DNA of 64,000 nt from NCBI GenBank assembly GCA_016717205.1, contig JADKGC010000001.1, positions 1 to 64,000 of the forward strand. Reading direction: 5' to 3'. Both the position numbers and the translations under genes were made by a program. The stretch's first letter is position 1; each line of letters opens with the position of its first letter. This stretch comes from Candidatus Flexifilum breve. GTDB lineage: Bacteria; Chloroflexota; Anaerolineae; Aggregatilineales; Phototrophicaceae. Shown here one piece after another: positions 1 to 12,705 of this stretch. Below the pieces are notes generated by a model. It was not told the DNA's origin and made no database searches. It saw only the letters and a list, made by a program, of their open reading frames with translations.

Positions 1-1029
1 GAGCCGCCGCCCGCGATGAATCGACCCGGTAAAACCGATTGAATATGCGGCTCAACTCTTCAGGCGCGATGCCAACCCCGTGTCACTGATGGAAAATACC
101 GCCTCTTCGTCCTGACGGACATGCACACCACCAGCGGCCGCTTTTCGGCGTGTAGTCGAGCGCGTTTTTGACGAGCTGATAGACGATAGCGGCCATTTCA
201 TTCGGGTCAGCGCGCACCCACACGCCTTGCGGGTACGGCGTGAAAGTCACCGAGCGTTGATTCTGTTCGGCACGGGGCTGCTGGGACTGAATGATACTGG
301 CGATCAAGTAGTTGAATTCGCTGGGCTGCAGGTCAATCGCTTCCAGATTATCGACCCGCACCATTTCCAGCATGTCCGTAATGATGTATTCAAGCCGCGC
401 TTCTTGCTCGACCAGCAGCTTACGCGATCATCCACTTTGCTTGAATCACCGTCGCGAATACCTTCGCTTGGGTTAACATCCGGCGAGGCCAGCATGGGCA
501 GCAGCGCTGCACATAACGCGAAGCAGATACAGCGAGGTCTTGAGGTCGTCAGCGGGGTGCGCAGGTCGAGGACGCATCGCGGATGAACGCTTGCAGCGTC
601 TCCCGGCGAATGCGCTCCGCATCAGTTCGACCGACTTCCGCGCTCGGCTAAACGACGTGCGACCACATTTTCGACCACAATGGGCAGCAGTTCAAGATAG
701 TGCTGCTCGCTGTCTTTGGACAAATAGTCGTAGGCGCCAGCTTTCATCGCCTGAACAGCGACCATTTCGTTCCCGGCTCCGGTTGCCACAATCAGCGGGA
801 TGTTGTTCTGGAACGCCAAGATGTCGAGCGCCGTGCCATCTCCCAGTTGAAAATCGGAAATGATGACATCAAAGGGCTCGGTTTGCAGCAGGTCGCTTGC
901 CTCAGCTACAGTTGGCCAGATCGATCGGTTATAGCCAAGCTGCACTTGCTCGACAAAGTTGAGGAAGGCCAGTTGATCGATACGGTCATCTTCAACATAG
1001 GAGCGCGATCGGCTTTGTTTTCGCTTTCA
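1..1029 (-). pseudogene. Receiver-histidine kinase hybrid, frameshifted and cut by the window edge
   Basis: A CheY-like receiver comes first: after a frame break near 975 the frame reads YVEDDRIDQLAFL, then DVIISDFQLGDG with the phospho-acceptor Asp, then YLSKD. A HisKA/HATPase kinase follows. Its H-box is spread over broken frames near 540-580 (remnants of LRTPLT and LKTSLYLLR). An N-box (VYQLVKNALDYT) lies near 150-190. A G1 box and the IFNRFYRVDSS motif near 20-60 are readable only if one base is restored. The gene runs off the left edge. The ATG at 1029 lies 14 bases after the regulator upstream. Receiver-first kinases of this kind usually take phosphate from another kinase. At least five indels interrupt it, but the protein sense resumes after each, so sequence error and recent decay cannot be separated here. 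Confidence 0.7.
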
Positions 1030-1042
1030 TCCGGTTTTCAGT

Positions 1043-1454
1043 ATTAGTTCGGCGATTCATTGTGCAACCAGTAGGACGCGACCACCTTCATAATGTCGAC
1101 GAAGGCATCGTAATTCATGGGCTTGACGAGATACCCCGCCGCTGACAGATCGAACGCTTGATGCCGATCTCGTTCTTCATTGGAGGTCGTCAGCACAATT
1201 ACCGGGATCCGCCGCCAGCGGGTCTGCCTTTAATCTGGTGAAGAAAGTCGAGCCTGACATGCCGGGCAAATTGAGGTCAGTAGAATCAGGCCCGGCAGGG
1301 GAACATCCTCCCGCGACAGCTGGGCCAGCGCTTCTTTACCGCTCGCGCAAATGTGCATCGGATTGGTCACGCCGGCATCACGGAATGCATGGGTCAGCGC
1401 GAGTGCATCCACGCGGTCATCTTCCAGTACTAGAATGAGCTCGTTTGGTTTCAT
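1043..1454 (-). pseudogene. Rcp1-like single-domain response regulator, frameshifted
   Basis: The N-terminus reads MKPNELILVLEDDRVDALAL, with the acidic EDD pocket. The phospho-acceptor segment (LPGLILL then DLNLPGMSGLDFL) is split by a frameshift near 1280. A second break lies near 1215. After it come VIVLTTSNEERD, the conserved Lys in YLVKPMNYDAF, and a VASYW ending typical of the Rcp1 family that partners phytochrome-type and PAS kinases. Reassembled length is about 135 residues, normal for the family. It follows the 7TM/PAS kinase directly and precedes the receiver-kinase, so the three form one phosphorelay operon. There is no readable stop between the kinase and this ATG in the frame shown, so an in-frame fusion is possible. 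Confidence 0.7.
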
Positions 1455-4359
1455 AAGTTTACGCCACGGCAGCGTAAAGTGGAACGTTGTGCCATGATGT
1501 TCCTGAGATTCTGAGCCAGATCTTGCCGTTATACATCTCAACGATGCGCTTGGTCAGCGCGAGACCGACCCCGGTACTCAAACTTGTCCTTCGGGTTCAG
1601 GGTCTGGAAAAGTTGAAACACCCGCTCAAAATGTTCCGGCGCGATGCCCGGCCCGTTATCCTGAATGTCGAAGCGCCACATTGTCGCATCTCGCTGGCAG
1701 CGAATGCAAATTTCACCTTTCGGCTTGTCCATGAACTTGACCCCATTATCGATCAAATTCTGAAACACCTGCCGGATGCGCGTCGCATCACCGCGCACAA
1801 CGGCAAAGGGGGCGTCGACGCTCACGTGATCCGCTCGACCGGCACAATGTCCTGGATCACTTGGGCGACAATCTGCTTATCGACCCGTCGCTGATGCTGG
1901 TTTCGCGCCCGATCCGGGAGTATTCGAGCACCCCATTGATCATCTGCTCCATGCGCCGCACCCGCCCAGCGAGCAAGTTGAGCAGTTCTTGGCTCTCGTC
2001 GTCGAAACGTTCGCCGTATTCTGTCAGCAACCAATGCGCAATGGAACTCACGCCACGCAGCGGGGCGCGCAGGTCGTGCGAGATAACGTAGGCGAAGTCC
2101 TTAAGTTCCTGATTCGCTGCTTCCAACCGGGCGAGTAACTGCTGGCGCTGTTCTTCCGCCTGCTTGCGTTCCGTCACATCGCGCACGGTGCCGAGAATCT
2201 GTCTGACCCGCCCATCGGCGTCCGTTCGTAGACCATCTCACGGGTATTCAGCCAGACCTGACACCGCGCTCCTTGTGCCTCCAGCGCGTTTCAAACTCGA
2301 TGATCGCTCCATCGGCCAGTTGCGCATAGCGTTCACGCCATTCCGGCAGCGTCGCATAATCGTCCGGGTGCATCAGCGGCGCATAGTAGCTGCGACCCTG
2401 CCGCTGCGCGGATACCTCTGCCTCATCGTAGCCAAGCAGATCATGTATGGTACGATTGGAGTAGATGAATTTCACATCCACCACGTCAAACACGTGGATG
2501 ATATCGGGGAGCATATGGGTGATCTGCTCCAGCATTTTGCGCGTGCGCTCCAGCGCGAATTCAGCCTGCTTCTGCGCAGTGATATCCAGTTCCACCCCAT
2601 TCCAGATGACCGTCCCATCCTCCAACCGGGTCGGCATCGACTCGATATGATGCCAGCGCACCTGTCCCGCCGAGCCAAAGCCCCATTCCCAGACAAACTG
2701 CGTCAGGTCACGGGCGGAGACCTCCTGCGCTGCGAGCAAACCAGCGTAAGCGGCGGGTTCCATCTGACCGAACAGCGTGCGCGGGTCAGCGATGATCGCC
2801 TCCGCGTCCACACCGAAGAATCGGGTGGCATTGGGGCTGACATAGTTGAAGCGGTATTCGCCCTGTGGTGATCTATGCAGTTGATAGACCATGGCGGGGA
2901 GGTTGGTGACCAGCGTATCGTAGCGCTGGTTGCTGTCGCGCAGAGCGGCTTCCACCTGTTTGCGCGCATCAATGTTGTGGAAGACGCTCATCAGGTGCGT
3001 GGGCTGCCCGTCCGCATCGACGATGATCTTGGCACTGACTTCGGCCCAATAGTAGGTCGCATCTTTGCGTAGATAGCGGCTCTCCCAGCTCACTGGCCCT
3101 TCGCCGGTGAGTAGATTGAGAAAGTTGCCGGAGCTCATAGCGCGATCTTCCGGATGGATGAGGTCGGTAACACGTTCAGCCGGCATGCTCAGCAGTTCGG
3201 CCTCCGTGTATCCCGTCAGCGCCAGGCCAGACGGACTGACGTATAAAAAGCGACCATCCAACCTATTGAGAGCAATCATGTCGCTGCTGTTATCCGCCAG
3301 CAGCCGATACAGCTTATCCGATTCGCGATGCGCCCGTTCGGCACATCGATAATCGGTTACATCTCGAAATTGGAGGATCTGTCCGCCCATGTACCCATTT
3401 GACATCTGCAGCAGCGACAGCCGCACATCGTAGATTTTGTCGTGAACGGTCACCTCATAACCTGCTTCAACGCTCGTCGGCAGCGGCTGATTCAGCCCAG
3501 CATCCGCCAGCACCCGGTCAATCGATCGGTACATCAGGGTTGCACCGCTCGACGCCAGCAGGTTCTGCGCCGCCGCGTTCCACTGCACAATCTCGCGACT
3601 GCTGTTGAGCACGATCACCGCGTCCTGCAAGCTTTCAAACACGGTGTGATACGCCGCCGTGAGCAGATCAAACAGACGGTGGCGAAAGAGGCCCCACCCA
3701 CTCACCATGAGACCCAACGTGATGCTTATGGGGGTGAGATTGAGCGGCGAAACATTGCCCGTTGTCGCTGGAATCGACGCCACAATCGTCACGACGAGAT
3801 TGCCCGCCAGCATCCACAGTACGCCCGGGCGCTGCGATTTTTTGGAGGAGGTCAAGCTGGCGATGACGAAGTAGTAAGCGACGATCAGCACCATCCACGT
3901 ATGGAGTGAATGCACCTGAAACCACAGGCCAAAGCGCGAATATTCCACGGTCAAAAAGCTGTAAGTGCGCGTCGACCACTCGGTAAAAAACAGGGGCGTG
4001 ACCGCGTCGCTCCACAGCACGATCTGCGTTAGCGTCGGCACAATAAAGATCACCCGCGCCAGCAGCCGCTGGTACGGGAACTGTTTGCCGGTATAATCCC
4101 AGACGAACAGCAGAAATACGGCAGGACTGTAGGCAAACCCGATAAAGCGCAGCCGCGCCCATAGGAACGTCTGCTCTGGGGTGTGGCTGATCGAGAGAAA
4201 CCCAAACGAAAGAATGGCAACAAAGCCTAAGGCAATGTAGATCAGAAAGTAGCGGCCACCGGGGAATTTTTCGAAACGCAGGGAATAAACACCCAGCATG
4301 AGGACAATAGCAAAGCCCAGAAAAATGACGGTGATGTAAGCGGTTGCGATGACGTCCAT
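1455..4359 (-). pseudogene. 7TM/PAS sensor histidine kinase, frameshifted C-terminal half
   Basis: From 4359 an intact frame of 703 codons encodes seven hydrophobic segments (about residues 1-225, HisKA_7TM type) followed by four PAS/PAC units (near residues 235-345, 350-465, 470-595 and from 605). The fourth PAS is broken near 2255 and 2225. The frame then resumes with RDVTERKQAE, the H-box FAYVISHDLRAPLRG, and an N-box FQNLIDNGVKFMDK. After further breaks near 1905, 1825, 1570 and 1525 it ends with GTTFHFTLP. The catalytic core is a close paralogue of the intact kinase at 12697-14859, which makes the frameshifts easy to place. The probable partner is the Rcp1-like regulator that follows. 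The role is membrane sensing coupled to a phosphorelay; the ligand is unknown. Confidence 0.8.
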
Positions 4360-4457
4360 ACAGTGCTTTCATCAAGAAGCAGTTGTGCGATCCATTAAAT
4401 TATAGCGTGTCTCCATGCTGGTTTTCGTCTGCCAAATCGTTAGTCTGAAGTACTTCT

Positions 4458-4483
4458 TTGGACTGGCCACCTGACTAGTCCAA
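4458..4483. repeat. Inverted repeat in a divergent intergenic region
   Basis: TTGGACT and AGTCCAA are perfect 7-base arms separated by 12 bases. The site lies between the divergently transcribed 7TM kinase and the GNAT-kinase fusion, so it could be a regulator-binding site. Its half-site TGGACT also makes up the palindrome at 34820-34831. No binding protein can be assigned from sequence alone. Confidence 0.35.
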
Positions 4484-4509
4484 TGAGACATCCCACCTGC
4501 CAGGAAAAA

Positions 4510-4527
4510 ACTCGCCTTACGGCGGGT
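4510..4527 (-). terminator. Stem-loop with T-tract in the kinase leader
   Basis: A 7-bp stem (ACTCGCC/GGCGGGT with one G-T pair, loop TTAC) is followed, on the minus strand, by six T residues. It has the form of an intrinsic terminator pointing toward the kinase gene that starts at 4359. Since the two flanking genes diverge, it is more likely a leader attenuator, or the end of a short unannotated minus-strand transcript, than a terminator of a known gene. Confidence 0.45.
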
Positions 4528-4593
4528 GTACAAATTTGTAATCCCCCGTAGAGTCAAAAAACTGCAGAATAATAGTCGGACTCGCACTACAAC

Positions 4594-6468
<1,875 letters not shown>

Positions 6469-6472
6469 GAGC

Positions 6473-6904
6473 ATGAATCCCGTATTGAACAGTAAAAGTC
6501 CGGAACCCTGTGACTGGGTCGTCCTCGTCGTCGACGATACGCCCGACAATTTGTCCATTGCCGAAACGGTGTTGTCGTTTTCCGGCGCCAAGGTGCATAC
6601 TGCGCGTAATGGCGCGGAAGGTCTTGCGGTACTGGAACGCATTCGCCCGACCGTCATTTTGCTCGACATTCGCATGCCCACCATGGATGGTTGGGAGATG
6701 TACCGGCTGGTGCGCGGCAAGCCGGAGACCCAGTCGATTCCGATTATCGCTCTGACCGCCTACGCCATGACGGGCGATAAACAGCAAATTCTGAGCGCTG
6801 GCTTTGACGGCTACATCGCCAAGCCGTATGAAGTTTTCTCGTTGATACCGCAAATCCGTGCCGTGCTCGAAGCTTCCGCGGCGAAGAGTGGCCAGTCGGC
6901 CTAA
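6473..6904 (+). CDS. Single-domain response regulator (CheY-like receiver)
   Basis: This 143-residue protein is a lone receiver: VVDDTPDN acidic pocket, ILLDIRMPTMDGWEM with the phospho-acceptor Asp, ALTAYAM with the conserved Thr, and IAKPYEV with the Lys. No output domain follows, so it most likely relays or drains phosphate rather than binding DNA. The start lies four bases after the GNAT-kinase stop, with GGGGTGAG inside the end of that gene serving as ribosome site. The two genes are therefore translationally linked and the fusion kinase is its likely donor. Confidence 0.9.
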   Translation: MNPVLNSKSPEPCDWVVLVVDDTPDNLSIAETVLSFSGAKVHTARNGAEGLAVLERIRPTVILLDIRMPTMDGWEMYRLVRGKPETQSIPIIALTAYAMTGDKQQILSAGFDGYIAKPYEVFSLIPQIRAVLEASAAKSGQSA

Positions 6905-6949
6905 GGCACAGCCAGACCAGCCCCGCACCCTAAAGGTCAACACCGTACT

Positions 6950-8029
6950 ATGCCGAAACTCCTCGTCATCGAAGACGAATCCACTGTTCGGGAGACACTG
7001 GTCGAGATCCTCTCGCTGGCAGGCTATGAGACGCTGGCCGCAGCGAATGGTGAAGCGGGGGTGGAATTAGCGCTCGCCGCCCCGCCCGATCTGATCATCT
7101 GCGACGTGGCGATGCCCGGGCTGGATGGCTTTGGCGTGTTGAAGCGTTTGCAGCAGGTCGATAAGCTGGCCGATGTGCCGATCATCTTCCTGTCCGGACA
7201 GGCCGATGCCAAAACGATCCGCCTGGGCATGGCACAGGGCGCCGACGACTTCCTCACCAAACCATTTTCCGTCCCCGAACTGCTGCGCGTCATCAAAGTG
7301 CGCCTCGACAAACGCGCGCGCCGTCAGTCGCTGCTGAACAAAGCTATCGACGAACTCCGCTTGAACATTACCACCGCGCTGCCTCACGAATTGCGCACGG
7401 CGATCATGATTATCGAGGGCTATACGTACCTCGTGCTCGACGATGCGCAGCATATTGACCCGGTCCAACGCGAAATGATCGAGTCGATTCAGGCAAATGC
7501 TATGCGCCTGCGCTTCATGGCAGAAAAGTACTTGTGGTATCTCACCACGCAGATGCAGGTCGGACGCAATTCTGACCGGATCATGTCTGATATCGGACTC
7601 CTTGGCGCCAACCGGGCGCGCGCAGTCGCCGAACGGATGCACCGGGAAGACGATCTGGTCAGTTCGCTGCCTATGTTTAACATGTTCATTCAACAGGATT
7701 ATTTCGACAAAATTATCGAGGAAATCGTCGAGAACGCCTTCAAGTTCTCACGTCCGGGCACGCCGGTCACTATCAGCGGTTGCGAACGCCCGAATTCCTA
7801 TACCATCACGGTGCAAAACTTCGGGCCAGAATTCACCCCGGAGCAAATCCAGCAGATCGGCGGTTTCATGCAGTTCAACCGTCAGACCTATGAGCAGCAA
7901 GGTACAGGGCTGGGACTGGTGATCGCCAGAGGTCTGTGTGATTTAGCTGGCGGCGAACTCAAATTGGCGTCCGAGAATGGCGAAACCACGGTGACGATTC
8001 TGCTGCGTGTGCCCCGCGGTCAGCAGTAA
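6950..8029 (+). CDS. Receiver-histidine kinase (REC-HisKA-HATPase)
   Basis: The 359-residue protein opens with a receiver (IEDES pocket, D52 in LIICDVAMPGLDG, Thr/Ser at FLSGQ, K104 in FLTKPF). A kinase core follows. Its H-box LPHELRTAI (H146) has Ala where most families have Pro. The ATPase has a clear N-box (EEIVENAFKFS) and GTGLGLVIA, but its G1 region reads VQNFGPEF instead of DxGxG. Receiver-first soluble kinases of this type are common in cyanobacteria and Chloroflexi and usually sit in the middle of a phosphorelay. It lies 45 bases after the lone receiver, in the same direction as the fusion kinase. The weak H- and G1-boxes suggest reduced autokinase activity or a role as phosphate acceptor and phosphatase (inference). 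Confidence 0.85.
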   Translation: MPKLLVIEDESTVRETLVEILSLAGYETLAAANGEAGVELALAAPPDLIICDVAMPGLDGFGVLKRLQQVDKLADVPIIFLSGQADAKTIRLGMAQGADDFLTKPFSVPELLRVIKVRLDKRARRQSLLNKAIDELRLNITTALPHELRTAIMIIEGYTYLVLDDAQHIDPVQREMIESIQANAMRLRFMAEKYLWYLTTQMQVGRNSDRIMSDIGLLGANRARAVAERMHREDDLVSSLPMFNMFIQQDYFDKIIEEIVENAFKFSRPGTPVTISGCERPNSYTITVQNFGPEFTPEQIQQIGGFMQFNRQTYEQQGTGLGLVIARGLCDLAGGELKLASENGETTVTILLRVPRGQQ

Positions 8030-8043
8030 CAGAACCACAACGC

Positions 8044-8070
8044 TTGCCCAACAGATTACCGGTCTATAAT
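8044..8070 (+). promoter_or_regulatory. Candidate sigma-70 promoter for the Cache kinase
   Basis: A perfect TATAAT (8065-8070) is preceded by TTGCCC (8044-8049), with a 15-base spacer that is shorter than the usual 17. It lies 55 bases upstream of the Cache kinase start, which suggests that this kinase and its two receivers form their own transcript. Confidence 0.45.
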
Positions 8071-8124
8071 TCCTTTATGCTTGTGACGCACTACAACTTT
8101 TAGCCTCGTAGGACAACAGACTCA

Positions 8125-9972
<1,848 letters not shown>

Positions 9973-9983
9973 GGTAGGCAGTC

Positions 9984-10409
9984 ATGAATGCAATTCCGCT
10001 GGATTTGTTCGCTGGCTGGACCATCCTCGTCGTCGATGATGAGCAGGATAGCCTCGAAGTCGCGCGCTTCATCCTCGATTTCTACGGCGCGGAAGTGGTC
10101 AGCGCATCCGATGGCCGAGAAGCGCTCGACATGATCAAACAGCAGCGTCCGAATTTCATCATTTCGGATCTGTCGATGCCGGTGATGGATGGCTGGGAAT
10201 TCCTGCATAATTTACGTTCCAGCCCGCTCACCGCCGACCTTCCGATCATCGCGCTGACGGCGCATGCCATGGTCGGTGACCGAGAGCGCGTGCTCGCCGC
10301 CGGTTTCACCGACTATATCACCAAGCCGTTGTCTGCCGACACGTTCATCCAGCAGTTGGTCACCATGCTGGCCACTATCCCAACCTTCAAAGCCGCCTTG
10401 CATCTTTAG
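9984..10409 (+). CDS. Single-domain response regulator
   Basis: A 141-residue lone receiver: VVDDEQDS pocket, D62 in FIISDLSMPVMDGWEF, ALTAHAM with Thr, and ITKPLSAD with Lys. It begins 12 bases after the Cache kinase and is the counterpart of the receiver behind the GNAT-kinase, sharing the DGWEF and LTAxAM segments with it. It therefore probably receives phosphate from the Cache kinase. There is no output domain. Confidence 0.9.
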   Translation: MNAIPLDLFAGWTILVVDDEQDSLEVARFILDFYGAEVVSASDGREALDMIKQQRPNFIISDLSMPVMDGWEFLHNLRSSPLTADLPIIALTAHAMVGDRERVLAAGFTDYITKPLSADTFIQQLVTMLATIPTFKAALHL

Positions 10410-10421
10410 GAGTGAACCCTT

Positions 10422-10793
10422 ATGGCTTATCAACGCCTGCTCGTTGTCGAAGACGATCCCGATGGACAAGCGGTCGTCGCGCACATTCTGTCATACATGA
10501 ACATCCCAATTGATGTGGCAGGTGACGCTGAGACGGCTGAATTTTACCTTTTCCAGAAACACATCGAGTACGGCCTCGCCATCATCGACCTGGCGCTGCC
10601 GGGCAAAGATGGCTTCGCGCTGCTCAACGATATCATCAGCCACCCGGAGACATCCGAACTGCCGTGCGTCGCCGTGACTGCGTACCACACGTCCAAGCTG
10701 CGCGAACAGGCGATTGCCGCCGGTTTCCGCGCGTACTTCTCCAAGCCGATTGACGCAACCTCGTTTGGCCGCGAAGTAACCTCCCTGCTCTGA
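10422..10793 (+). CDS. Single-domain response regulator
   Basis: A 123-residue lone receiver: VVEDDPDG pocket, D56 in LAIIDLALPGKDGF, AVTAYHT with Thr, and FSKPIDA with Lys. It starts 12 bases after the previous receiver, with AGGAGTG ahead of the ATG. Two consecutive free receivers behind one kinase imply a branched output or a phosphate sink (inference). The operon ends here at a strong stem-loop. Confidence 0.9.
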   Translation: MAYQRLLVVEDDPDGQAVVAHILSYMNIPIDVAGDAETAEFYLFQKHIEYGLAIIDLALPGKDGFALLNDIISHPETSELPCVAVTAYHTSKLREQAIAAGFRAYFSKPIDATSFGREVTSLL

Positions 10794-10803
10794 AGTCTGG
10801 CCT

Positions 10804-10839
10804 CGATCAACCTCTCGTCAATCATCGAGAGGTTGATCG
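10804..10839 (+). terminator. 14-bp stem-loop after the receiver operon
   Basis: CGATCAACCTCTCG and its exact reverse complement are separated by eight bases. There is no T-tract. The position, 11 bases after the last receiver stop and before the -10 of the next gene, fits a terminator. Confidence 0.6.
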
Positions 10840-10906
10840 CCCCCTGCTCTACCCCGAGCGCTATAATCATGATCTTCACCCTTACAAAAAGACTAAGGTT
10901 ATACAC

Positions 10907-12705
10907 GTGTTACGTTTGCTGGTTACCCTTGCTTTATGTACCCTCGTCTTACAGCTGGCCCCGGTCACTGCTCAACATCAACAACTCCTCACCCCATGGG
11001 CCGCCGATGTCGACCCGGAGAATGTGCTGCCGGAGTATCCGCGTCCGCAACTGGTGCGCGCGGACTGGTTCAACCTGAACGGCTGGTGGGACTACGCGCT
11101 CACCCGGATGAACGACCCCGCGCCGACAGAGTTCGAGGGGCAAATCCTCGTCCCTTTCCCGATTGAGTCGTATCTCTCCGGCGTGCAGCGCCGCGCCGAC
11201 TTCAAGCACATCTGGTATCAGCGCGCCTTCACCGTCCCGGAATCGTGGACGGGAGAGCGGGTGCTGCTGCACTTCGGCGCGGTGGACTGGCGCGTGACCG
11301 CCTGGGTGAACGGCATAGAGATCGGCAATCACATTGGCGGCTACGACGCCTTTACCTTCGACATCACCGACGCGCTGCATCCGAGCGGCGAACAGCACAT
11401 CCTGCTCGACGTATTTGACCCCATCGAAGGCACGCAGCCCGCGGCAAACAGGTCTTCCGTCCGGATGGCATCTGGTACACCCCATCTTCTGGGATCTGGC
11501 AAACAGTATGGCTCGAACCCGTGCCGTCCGTCGCCATCGACGCCTTGCATATGGAAACGGACATCGACGCGGGCGTGCTGCGCCTGAGCGCGGACCTCAG
11601 CGGTGCGACCGACGTGACTGGCTATACGCTTGAAGTTGATGCGCGGGCGAGTGATGAGCTGGTCAGCACAGCCAGTGGTGCCGCGGATGCCACAATCGAA
11701 GTCGTCATCCCCGATCCACAGTTATGGTCGCCCGACTCGCCGTTCCTGTACGATCTCGACGTGCGCCTTGTGCACGCAGGCGCAGTCGTCGATCAGGTGG
11801 GCAGTTACTTCGGCCTGCGTAAAATCGCGGTCGCGCCGGATGCCGAGGGCGTGCTGCGCCTGTGGCTCAACAACGCGCCGCTGTTCCAGTTTGGGCTGCT
11901 CGATCAAGGCTTCTGGCCGGATGGCCTGTACACCGCGCCGACCGATGAAGCGCTGCGCCATGATATCGAAGTGACGCGGCAGCTCGGCTTCAATACCATC
12001 CGCAAGCACGTCAAGGTTGAACCGGAGCGCTGGTATTACTGGGCGGATCGCTTGGGTGTACTGGTGTGGCAGGACATGCCGAGCGGTGATGCATTCGTCG
12101 ACCCCGGTCAGGGCGAAATCGACCGCTCGGACGCCTCCGCCGCGCAGTTCGAACTGGAATTGCAGCGGATGGTCGATACGCACGCCAACCACCCATCGAT
12201 TGTGATGTGGGTGATCTTCAACGAGGGTTGGGGGCAGTACGATACCGTGCGCCTCGCCGAGTGGCTGCAAGCTTACGACCCGACGCGCTTGGTCAACAGT
12301 GCCAGCGGGTGGAACGATGTCGGCGCGGGGGATGTCTACGACATTCACTCGTATCCGGGGCCAGATGTGCCCGGGTTCGACTCGCAGCGCGCCCGCATCC
12401 TGGGGGAATTCGGCGGTTTAGGTCTGCCGCTCAGCGGGCACACGTACCTCGCTCAGAACAGTTGGGGCTACCGCCAATACGAGACCGTCGCCGACCTCAC
12501 CGTGGCCTACACCGACCTGATCGAGCAGTTGTATGTGCTGTATACGGATCAGGGGCTGGCAGCAGCGATCTACACGCAGACGACCGATGTCGAGACGGAA
12601 GTCAACGGCATGCTGACGTATGATCGCGCGTTGATCAAAATGGATGTGGATCAGCTCTACGCGCTCAACAGCACCTTTTACCAAACACTGACGGCGTCAA
12701 ACTAG
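10907..12705 (+). pseudogene. Secreted family 2 glycoside hydrolase (beta-galactosidase/glucuronidase type), one frameshift
   Basis: A GTG start with AAGG upstream gives a signal peptide (MLRLLVTLALCTLVLQL, cleavage near VTA-Q). A GH2 sugar-binding domain (WYQRAFTVPESW, VNGIEIGNHIGGYDAF), an immunoglobulin-like domain and a TIM barrel follow. The acid/base Glu is in VIFNEGWGQ and the nucleophile Glu in LGEFGG. One base is missing near 11441: restoring G in GCGGGCAAACAG joins the two halves into about 600 residues. The loss is in a G run, which favours sequence error. The enzyme probably trims exported or environmental glycans. Why it sits inside a signalling island is unclear. A -10 TATAAT lies at 10862-10867. 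The 3' end overlaps the opposing kinase by nine bases. Confidence 0.8.
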
